In this document: one piece after another, positions 30,288 to 37,380 of the stretch
Numbering within the stretch: position 1 is the first letter of the stretch
Layout: every line of letters starts with the position of its first letter
NCBI GenBank assembly: GCA_934229275.1
Contig: CAKQDN010000008.1
Location: 1-54,607, forward strand
DNA: 54,607 nucleotides
Source: an uncultured Clostridia bacterium
GTDB lineage: Bacteria > Bacillota > Clostridia > Christensenellales > Pumilibacteraceae
Reading direction: 5' to 3'
Made by a program: the position numbers and the translations under genes
The notes under the pieces: generated by a model
Seen by the model: only the letters and a program-made list of their open reading frames with translations
Databases searched by the model: none
Told to the model about the DNA's origin: nothing

Positions 30288-32549
30288 ATGACTAAAACCA
30301 ACTTGAAGCATTGTTTACTCAAATACGCGGCGCTGACGCTCGCTCTTGTCGTCATAGGACCTGCGGCGATAAACGGGCTGTGTCCGTTCGCGCTTGCCGC
30401 CTACGCCGCGGTCGTGTTCTGCGGAACAAACGCTTTCTATATGCTCGTGCCGCTCGCGCTTTCGCAACTGGTCGCGCTTCAGCCGTGGCAGGTCGTCGTT
30501 TCGACCGTTTCGGGAGGCGCGATAATAGCGGTCGTCGATTTCTTTTTGCGGCGGCAGAACAAAAAGTACGGCGTGTTCGCGATGATATGCCTGACTTTCA
30601 TCGCCGCGTGTCCGACTATTGCGATTCTGGTCGCGCGCGGCACTCCTGTTATTTACGTCGCGATCGCCGCATGTTTGTACGCGGTTTTTACATACATATG
30701 CGTCGGAATAGCAAAGCCGCTTCTGTATTACGGTATGCGGCACGGACTTATCGACACCGAAAAAACCTGCCTGTACGCCGTTATGGCGGTTATGGCTATG
30801 GGTATAACCGCGATGGGACTGCCGGGCAATTTTCTTTTGTTCCTGATCGCCGGAGCGGCGCTTCCTTTCGCGTGCCGATGGGCAGGTAAGGGCGCGTGCG
30901 TCATGACCGCGTTGTCGCTGGGACTGGGCAGCGCATTCTGCACTCTTGAAGTTACCGAAGTCGCTCTGTTCGGACTGGTCGCGCTGGCGTCGTGCATGTT
31001 CATCTCTTCGCCGCGCATACTCTCGCCGATAGCGCAGGTGTTCGCCGCGGTCATATTCGAACTGTTCTTTTCCGTTCCGTACGTCGATCTGGGCTATCAC
31101 GCCGGTGCGCTTTTAGTCGGAGGAATAGTCTACGCCGTCATACCCGAAAAATTCGTGCTTTCGGTAAAAGCCGGCATTTTCTCGTCCGACAGCGGCGACG
31201 CGGTGCGGTATATGATCAACAAAGATCGCCGCGCTCTGGCGAAACGCGCGCAGTATGCAAGCGACGTCTTTGCTGAAATGAGCGCGGCTCTGGGCGGCAG
31301 CGAAAAAACGGGCGGAAACGCGGTCGCCGCCGTGGCAAAGCAGATTACGACGCTCGTGTGCGAACCGTGCGAGAGAAGGCGCGAGTGCGCAGCCGCCGGC
31401 ATGGACGAGCAGATAACAAAAGTATGCGAAAAATGTTTCGAAAAGGGCAGAGCGTCCATGAACGACTTACCGTACGAACTGGTGGACAGATGCCTGTGTC
31501 TGGGCAAAATAATGTCGGTGTGTTCGAGCAAAATGCAGCAGGCAGGAGCGTCGCGGCGCAATACCGACGACGATAACCGCATGAATCGCATGCTCGCCGA
31601 GCAGTTGGACGGACTGAGCGGCGTTCTCGGCAGTATGAGCCGCAGCGTCGCGCGCCCGGTGACGTTTGACAGGAAAACCGAGCGCAGAATAATCGAAGAG
31701 TTGAAATACTACAATATCGTGTGCGGCGAAGTGCTGCTGTGCGGCGGAGATAAGCCTTGCGCGACCGCAATCGTGCGCAACGAAAACATAAGCGAACGCA
31801 AACTCATCGCCAGCGTCATCGGCAAGTGCGCCGGCGTCGGTTTCACGGTAAAAAGCGTGGAGGACAGCACCGTGGGCGGCTGGTCGGTCATGGATCTCGA
31901 AGTAAAACCGAAATTCGACGTGACTTTCGGCGTAAGCACCCGACCTCTGCACGCGGAAGCGACGGGCGACACGCACTCGTTCATGAAAACGGGCGGCGAT
32001 AAATTCCTGATGGCGCTTTGCGACGGCATGGGGTCGGGCAAAAAAGCGTACGAACTTTCGGAAAAGGCAATTTCGCTCGTGGAAGGCTTTTATAAAGCCG
32101 GATTCGACCACAGAGTGGCGGTGGACGGCATCAACAGATTTTTGTCCGCGGAGAGCGGCGAGAGTTTTTCCGCGCTCGACATAGCCGCGTTCGACCTGTC
32201 GGCAGGCAAAGCGGATCTTGTAAAACTTGCCGCTCCGACCACGTTTATAAAGCGTTCGGACATCACCGAAGCGTACGACGGAAACGCGCTGCCTCTCGGA
32301 GCCGCAGCCGATTCGAAGCCGTGCGTCGCGACGGTGGAATTAAACGACGGCGACGCGGTCGTGCTTATGTCGGACGGAGTTACGCAGCGGTTTACCGAGG
32401 AAGAACTCGCCGCGATTATAAACGCTATGTCGTCGGTCAATCCGCAACTCATGAGCGAGGAAATAATGAAAAAGGCGCTCGAACGCAAAACCGAGTACGA
32501 CGACGATATGACGGTTGCCGTGTGCCGTGTGATAAGAACGGATAACTGA
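30288..32549 (+). CDS. spoIIE: Stage II sporulation protein E (SpoIIE), PP2C phosphatase
   Basis: A 753-residue protein of usual SpoIIE architecture, slightly short of the 827 residues in B. subtilis. Ten or so transmembrane helices occupy residues about 10-290. A central region contains a Cys-rich patch ('CEPCERRREC', 'CEKCFEKG'), and a C-terminal PP2C domain has 'LCDGMGSGKKAYELS' and 'DAVVLMSDGVT', ending 'DDDMTVAVCRV'. The aspartates of the manganese site are present. It dephosphorylates SpoIIAA to release SigF in the forespore and helps place the polar septum. The ATG directly follows a hairpin with a T-run; ribosome-site sequence is weak (GGGTG, nine bases away). Confidence 0.95.
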   Translation: MTKTNLKHCLLKYAALTLALVVIGPAAINGLCPFALAAYAAVVFCGTNAFYMLVPLALSQLVALQPWQVVVSTVSGGAIIAVVDFFLRRQNKKYGVFAMICLTFIAACPTIAILVARGTPVIYVAIAACLYAVFTYICVGIAKPLLYYGMRHGLIDTEKTCLYAVMAVMAMGITAMGLPGNFLLFLIAGAALPFACRWAGKGACVMTALSLGLGSAFCTLEVTEVALFGLVALASCMFISSPRILSPIAQVFAAVIFELFFSVPYVDLGYHAGALLVGGIVYAVIPEKFVLSVKAGIFSSDSGDAVRYMINKDRRALAKRAQYASDVFAEMSAALGGSEKTGGNAVAAVAKQITTLVCEPCERRRECAAAGMDEQITKVCEKCFEKGRASMNDLPYELVDRCLCLGKIMSVCSSKMQQAGASRRNTDDDNRMNRMLAEQLDGLSGVLGSMSRSVARPVTFDRKTERRIIEELKYYNIVCGEVLLCGGDKPCATAIVRNENISERKLIASVIGKCAGVGFTVKSVEDSTVGGWSVMDLEVKPKFDVTFGVSTRPLHAEATGDTHSFMKTGGDKFLMALCDGMGSGKKAYELSEKAISLVEGFYKAGFDHRVAVDGINRFLSAESGESFSALDIAAFDLSAGKADLVKLAAPTTFIKRSDITEAYDGNALPLGAAADSKPCVATVELNDGDAVVLMSDGVTQRFTEEELAAIINAMSSVNPQLMSEEIMKKALERKTEYDDDMTVAVCRVIRTDN

Positions 32550-32655
32550 CGGCGATCGGGGTGCGGGTCACTCTGCTTACCCGTTCGTGAGGACGGAATA
32601 AGCAGCACGATTTAACGCGGAAATCGCACAAAGCGGTTTATTTTCCGAAAAAGGC

Positions 32656-32685
32656 TTGACAATTGGCGGACGCATAATATATAAT
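32656..32685 (+). promoter_or_regulatory. Promoter that places +1 on a GTG start codon
   Basis: TTGACA (32656-32661), 18 bases, TATAAT (32680-32685), then TGTTCC and GTG at 32692. The -10-to-start-codon distance is six bases, identical to that at 19374. Confidence 0.75.
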
Positions 32686-32691
32686 TGTTCC

Positions 32692-33297
32692 GTGCCCGAT
32701 AAATTCACACAATTTCATATTCTGTTTACCTCTCTTGCGGCACTCGTGTGCGCCGTTTCGATCGTGTGGCTCGTTCTGCTGCCGAAGATAAAAAACAGGG
32801 GCGTAAAAGCGGCTTTATATTCGCTCTCGGGCGTGGTCGCTGCCGTTGCGCTTTTCTTTGCGGCGGCGTGCGTTTTAAAGGCGACGCTTTCGGGTAAAAC
32901 GACGATAGACGATAATTTCGTCGTGCTGTCGGGCGAATTTAAGTACACGGTGCCCTTCTTTTCGGCTGCGTTTGCCGCGATGACGAGGTATATTTTCTTT
33001 GCTCTGCTGGGCGCGGCTGCCCTGTGTCTTGCGGTTTCGGGAGCGATTGCGAGCATGGTTTGCTCTGCCCGGTCAAAGTCGGCAAAGGAGAAAGAGGAGC
33101 GTCTGCGCGCCGAAGCGGAACAAAAGGAAAAAGAGGAGCGCGAGCGCGCCGAACGGGCAAAAGCGGACAGATTTTCGGGCGAAAACGTTCGCGTTCTGGG
33201 TAACAAAAAAATATTAAGAAGCAATGCGGCTGAGGTTTATCGGGAATATCTCGAAAATAAACGCAAAGCCGAAAACGCGAATAACACCACGACATAA
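32692..33297 (+). CDS. Membrane protein with charged coiled-coil tail, probably leaderless
   Basis: About 201 residues from a GTG at 32692. Hydrophobic segments lie near 8-30, 41-62 and 95-122. A run rich in Glu, Arg, Lys and Ala (about 128-165) should form a cytoplasmic coiled coil. I do not recognise the family. The frame is open further upstream to 32656, but that would start inside the -35, so the GTG on the expected +1 is preferred. No ribosome site exists in either case. The ROK kinase gene follows after 18 bases on the same transcript. Confidence 0.65.
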   Translation: MPDKFTQFHILFTSLAALVCAVSIVWLVLLPKIKNRGVKAALYSLSGVVAAVALFFAAACVLKATLSGKTTIDDNFVVLSGEFKYTVPFFSAAFAAMTRYIFFALLGAAALCLAVSGAIASMVCSARSKSAKEKEERLRAEAEQKEKEERERAERAKADRFSGENVRVLGNKKILRSNAAEVYREYLENKRKAENANNTTT

Positions 33298-33315
33298 TTC
33301 AAAGGAGAAAAATAC

Positions 33316-34278
33316 ATGTACTACGTAGGAATAGACATCGGCGGAACGAGCGTGAAAGCCGGTATCGTAGACAAACAAGGCAATATCGTAATCAAATCGA
33401 GCGTCCCCACGCTCAGAACGCGCGACTATAACGACGTCGTAGATCCCGTTTGCGAGCAGATCGTAAAACTTGCCGCGGGCGCCGGCATCGATATGGCGGA
33501 AATCGCCGGAATCGGTATCGGCTGCCCCGGCATAATCACGAGCAAAACCGGCGTTGTCGATTACAGTTGCAACCTTGCCTGGAACAACGTTCCGCTCGCA
33601 AAGGCGTTCTCGCAGAAACTCGGAAAACCGACTTACGTCAGCAACGACGCTAACGTCGCGGCGCTCGGAGAGGCTATGTTCGGCACGGGTAAAAACTACA
33701 AAGACGTTATTTTCATAACGCTCGGCACCGGAGTGGGCGGCGGAGTCATTATCGGCGGCAAACTTTTCGAAGGCTACGAATCCAAGGGCGCGGAACTGGG
33801 TCACATGGTGATCGTGAAAGACGGTCAGCCCTGCGGCTGCGGCAGACGCGGTTGCATGGAAGCGTATTGCAGCGCGACAGCACTCATCCGCGATACCAAG
33901 CGCGCCATGAACAAGAACAAGCAAAGCACGATGTGGCAATTCGTGGACGGCGACATCAATAAAGTTGACGGCAGAACGGCGTTCGAGTGCAGTAAAACGG
34001 GTGACGAGTCCGCAAAAGAGATTATCGACGGCTACGTCGCGTACCTCGGCGAGGGACTTTCCAATTTCGTCAATATTTTCCGTCCGCAGGCGATTATTCT
34101 CGGCGGCGGCGTGTGCGCTCAGGGCGACTATCTCGTTAAGCCCGTTCAGAAGTATGTGGACGAGCATACTTACGGCGGCGGAAGAGCGCCCCGTACGCTT
34201 ATTCTCACCGCAACGCTCGGCAACGACGCCGGTCTTATAGGCGCGGCTTCGCTGGCGATCAGCAGACTGGGTAAATAA
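33316..34278 (+). CDS. glcK: ROK family glucokinase
   Basis: A 320-residue sugar kinase. The phosphate-1 motif 'GIDIGGTSVKAG' is at 5-16, the catalytic aspartate is D111 in 'VSNDANVAALGE', the ATP loop is 'TLGTGVGGG', and the ROK zinc site has H163 with C173, C175 and C180 in 'CGCGRRGC'. It phosphorylates glucose (possibly other hexoses) at C6 in the cytoplasm. Start after AAAGGAG. It is the second gene of a two-gene transcript with the coiled-coil membrane protein and ends in a clean terminator. Confidence 0.93.
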   Translation: MYYVGIDIGGTSVKAGIVDKQGNIVIKSSVPTLRTRDYNDVVDPVCEQIVKLAAGAGIDMAEIAGIGIGCPGIITSKTGVVDYSCNLAWNNVPLAKAFSQKLGKPTYVSNDANVAALGEAMFGTGKNYKDVIFITLGTGVGGGVIIGGKLFEGYESKGAELGHMVIVKDGQPCGCGRRGCMEAYCSATALIRDTKRAMNKNKQSTMWQFVDGDINKVDGRTAFECSKTGDESAKEIIDGYVAYLGEGLSNFVNIFRPQAIILGGGVCAQGDYLVKPVQKYVDEHTYGGGRAPRTLILTATLGNDAGLIGAASLAISRLGK

Positions 34279-34298
34279 TTCGAAAAAGGAAGATAAAC

Positions 34299-34333
34299 AA
34301 AAATCTCTTTGCTCTGCGCAGAGAGATTTTTTT
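34299..34333 (+). terminator. Terminator after glcK
   Basis: AAAAATCTCT...AGAGATTTTTTT hairpin with an inner CTCTGCGCAGAG palindrome. Confidence 0.85.
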
Positions 34334-34388
34334 GCACTATTTTTCGGCGATTCCGCTCGATTGTATAACTATTTTCCGCTCGGTTCGT

Positions 34389-34417
34389 TTGACCGTGCGC
34401 GACAAAAACGGTATAAT
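34389..34417 (+). promoter_or_regulatory. SigA promoter of the second GH35-like gene
   Basis: TTGACC (34389-34394), 17 bases, TATAAT (34412-34417). The ORF is open upstream through this promoter, which helps to place the real start at 34482. Confidence 0.85.
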
Positions 34418-34481
34418 ATTAAAACGGCACACGGCGTATGAGAATCCGTCTCCGCAGCCGAAAAAACGAGAGGGTATCAAT

Positions 34482-36485
34482 ATGCTTAAATTCGACGAAA
34501 AGAGTTTTATAGTGAACGGAAAACGCAGGTTCTTCATAAGCGGAGATTTTCCGTTTTTCCGCGTGCCGAAAAAGGATCTCAAAAGACGCCTGACGATGTT
34601 TTTCGAAACCGGAGCAAACGCGGTGTCCACTTACGTTCCGTGGGAAATAATCGAAAGAGAAGAGGGCGTGTTCGATTTCGGCGGAGAACAGACCGACCTC
34701 GAATTTTTTCTTCAAACCTGCCGCGAAGTCGGACTCAAAGCAATCGTGCGCCCCGGACCGTATCAGTACAGCGAAATGGCTTGCGACGGACTGCCCGAAT
34801 GGTTGCTGCGCCACGATGAAATACTCGCGAAAAACGTTGACGGAGCGACATATTGCAAAACCGCCGTGTCGTATAATCATCCGTATTTTCTCGAAAAAGC
34901 CGAGATATACCTCAAAAAAGTGTATGAAATTCTGGTTAAATACAAGGACGTCGTAGACTGCGTGCAACTGGACAACGAAGCCGTGGGCGTGCAGATCTGG
35001 CACGGCAGCCTCGATTATAACCGCGAGGGCAACGGAATAGGCGTTAAAGGCGGAGCGTATGTGCGGTTTATAACCGAAAAGTACGGCAATATCGACGCGC
35101 TCAACGCCGCCTATAAAACGAACTTCGATTGTTTCGAAGCGGTCGATCCGTCCGTGTGCGATAAGGCTGCCGGCAAGTGGGAATTCTCGCACGATTATCT
35201 CGAATTCAACGGTTTGCAGGTCGCCGGATATTTGGAGCGTTTGCAGAAAATCATGCGGAACAGCGGACTCGACTGCACGACCTGTCACAACGCCGCCGAT
35301 CCGTTTTTGCTGCCGCTTTTTTATGAAGCGAGCAAAAGTCTCGATAACTGCTTTATCGGCTTCGACGACTACTACAATTTAAGTCCCGGGTGGGCAACGA
35401 TTAAGCCCGAACAAACAATGCTTATCCGCACTCAGAGAGGCGCGGATATTCTGCGCGACTACGGCTATCCCGCGTCGGTACTCGAATTCCAGTCGGGTAA
35501 CATAACGCCGATAATCCCGATGACCGAAACCGATGTCTGCAACTACGCGCTTTTGCATATAGCGACCGGGGCAAAGGGCATCAACTACTATATTATGTCG
35601 GGCGGACCGAACTTCGTCGGAACCGGCGCCACAGCCGACGTATACGATTTTTCCGCGCCGATATCCGCAAACGGACGCGTTCGGGAAACGTTTAACGGGA
35701 TAAAAAGAATCAATAAATTCATGCGTACGCACGAATGGCTCGTCGAAAACGAACGCGTTTATTCGGTGCAGATAGGCTGCTCGCTCAATCTGCTGCGCGG
35801 CGATAACGGCTACCCCACCAATTCCGACCTTATTACGAGAAACGGCTTCGCCGTCGCGCTGGCATGTTCCGGGTACGCAAGCAAGTTCACGCTTTTAAGT
35901 AAACTCGACGAGAAAAAACCGCTGTTGTTGCTCGGCACTCATTTCCGCGATGAGGACGCTCCGTTTGTCCGCGAATTTGCAGAAAAGGGCGGTAAAATCG
36001 CGCTGTTCGGCACGCTTCCCGAATCGCTGAAAAGCGTATTCGGCGATATCGGAACCAAAAGATACGACGGATTCAACCGTCGCATGACGGCGTGGGGTAA
36101 ATCGCTGTACAACATGGTCTGCAATCGTGAAATAACCGTGTGCCCGAAAGACTATTCGGTTGCGGTAACGGGCTATAACGGCGAGATTTTAGGCGTCGAA
36201 AAGGGTAACCTCAAGTATTTTTCGTTTACGCCCAATACCGTTTCGTTCGATCAGACGGAATTTTTCGAAAAACTGCTTGCCGATTTCGGCGCGCAACCCA
36301 CGGTCGAAAGTTCGGACAGAACGGTGTGGACTACGCTCCTGCGTAGCGACGGCAAGGCGGGCGTGTTCGCGATAAATCTGTATAACCGCGAAGTCGAAAC
36401 GACAATCACCGCCTATCTCGACGGCACCGCACACGAAAGAGACGTAAAGTTAAAAGCAAACTCAATCGCCTTTATTAGAATTTGA
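34482..36485 (+). CDS. GH35-like beta-galactosidase family enzyme
   Basis: A 667-residue cytoplasmic glycoside hydrolase of clan GH-A. The opening 'SGDFPFFRVPKKDLKRRLTMF' and 'GANAVSTYVPWEIIE' match GH35. The acid/base is probably E166 in 'VQLDNEAVGVQ', with Asp in place of the usual Glu two residues before. The nucleophile is probably E335 in 'SVLEFQSGN', which looks more like GH42. It is clearly distinct from the other GH35 enzyme in this window. Start at ATG 34482 after GAGAGGGTATCAA. It has its own promoter and no operon partner. The sugar hydrolysed is likely beta-galactoside, but the mixed motifs make this uncertain. Confidence 0.8.
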   Translation: MLKFDEKSFIVNGKRRFFISGDFPFFRVPKKDLKRRLTMFFETGANAVSTYVPWEIIEREEGVFDFGGEQTDLEFFLQTCREVGLKAIVRPGPYQYSEMACDGLPEWLLRHDEILAKNVDGATYCKTAVSYNHPYFLEKAEIYLKKVYEILVKYKDVVDCVQLDNEAVGVQIWHGSLDYNREGNGIGVKGGAYVRFITEKYGNIDALNAAYKTNFDCFEAVDPSVCDKAAGKWEFSHDYLEFNGLQVAGYLERLQKIMRNSGLDCTTCHNAADPFLLPLFYEASKSLDNCFIGFDDYYNLSPGWATIKPEQTMLIRTQRGADILRDYGYPASVLEFQSGNITPIIPMTETDVCNYALLHIATGAKGINYYIMSGGPNFVGTGATADVYDFSAPISANGRVRETFNGIKRINKFMRTHEWLVENERVYSVQIGCSLNLLRGDNGYPTNSDLITRNGFAVALACSGYASKFTLLSKLDEKKPLLLLGTHFRDEDAPFVREFAEKGGKIALFGTLPESLKSVFGDIGTKRYDGFNRRMTAWGKSLYNMVCNREITVCPKDYSVAVTGYNGEILGVEKGNLKYFSFTPNTVSFDQTEFFEKLLADFGAQPTVESSDRTVWTTLLRSDGKAGVFAINLYNREVETTITAYLDGTAHERDVKLKANSIAFIRI

Positions 36486-36553
36486 CAAAACGACGAAACC
36501 AAAGGCAAACTATTGCAGAATAATTCAAAAGTCCGTGCTTAAAAAGGTGCGGA

Positions 36554-37380
36554 TTTTTACTTTTTGTAAAAAGTAAAGCAAAAACTTTTGAGTCAGGGGG
36601 TGACTAATCCCCAAGTCGGTTTTTCTGATTTGCCCTTATTTAAAGGCCCCTTTTCGCAAAGGGGGCTGGCTCGCAGAGTCTGGGGGATCGAAAGCGTCGG
36701 CTATGTATCGGTCGAGTTTAATTGCCCTCTCCGTCGGCTGACGCCGACACCTCTCCCGGAGTGAGAGGCTTTAAAGAGGGCATGATTTAGCGCGCTAAAG
36801 TTTGTGCGCCTTGTAGGGGAGGGCGCGACGCGTTAAGCGAATAGTCCGGTGGACTATTCGTAGCCAAAGCGGGGAGCAATTTATAATTGCGACCCGGACT
36901 CCACCCTCCCGAAAAAACAAATTGTTTGGTTTTTACATGCGCCAATACATAATACAAAGTTATTTTTGATCCCACCGTCTTCTCGCTGACGCTCGAAGCC
37001 ACCTCCCTTGCAGAGCAAAGGAGGCTTTAAAGAAGTCGTGATTTTATAGTTTTCGGGAGGGGAGACCCCTCCCCTACAAAAAGAAGCAGAAAGTGCGTCT
37101 ACCAAACTTGCCCCGACACAAAAGTTTTTTGCCCGCTTTTTTACAAAAAAGTAAGGTCGGTTATCCTGCTACATATAAGAAGAAAAACCGACCTTGTTTT
37201 ACTATTTCCCTAACACAAAAGTTTTTTGCTTACTTTTTCACAAAAAAGTAAGGTTGGTTACCTGCAATGTTCAAGCAGAAAAACCAACCTTGATATTAAC
37301 GTGTACCTAACACAAAAGTTTTTTGCCCACTTTTTTTCAAAAAAGTGCGGTGCCTACTTTTTTTCAAAAAAAGTAGGTTA
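36554..37380. repeat. Repeat cluster D, largest in the window
   Basis: The gap 36486-37377 is almost wholly repeats. R5 variant lies at 36554-36596. R4 (AAAGGCCCC...GGGGGCTGGCTCG...GGGGGATCGA) lies at about 36638-36690. R3 (CCCTCTCCGTCGGC...GAGAGGCTTTAAAG) lies at about 36723-36776. R1 with its 75-base insert lies at about 36813-36911, nearly identical to 9268-9371. An R4/R3 hybrid lies at about 36970-37032. R1 lies at 37052-37078. The 97-bp tandem array runs from 37117, and a last R5 reaches the stop codon of the exporter gene at 37380. Confidence 0.88.
37117..37350. repeat. 97-bp tandem array of R5+R6 hairpins
   Basis: CACAAAAGTTTTTTGC begins at 37117, 37214 and 37311, exactly 97 bases apart each time. 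Each full unit has an R5 hairpin, then an R6 hairpin (AAGGTYGGTT...AACCRACCTT), then TTTTACTATTTCCCTAA or a similar linker. The third unit is cut after its R5. In unit 1 the R6 stem has C paired with G where unit 2 has T paired with A. Confidence 0.9.

Noticed and set aside
29210..30355. Ile/Leu/Arg-rich 381-codon frame opposite the Gln/Tyr/Pro-rich protein
   Set aside because: It is the antisense of the repetitive CAG/CCG/TAT codons, and the plus-strand gene has a strong ribosome site.
34332..34481. Longer N-terminus for the second GH35-like enzyme
   Set aside because: This extension contains a full SigA promoter and the end of the glcK terminator, and the ATG at 34482 has its own ribosome site.
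37117..37350. CRISPR array
   Set aside because: Unit length is 97 bp with two hairpins, the 'spacers' are conserved between units, and no cas genes are present.
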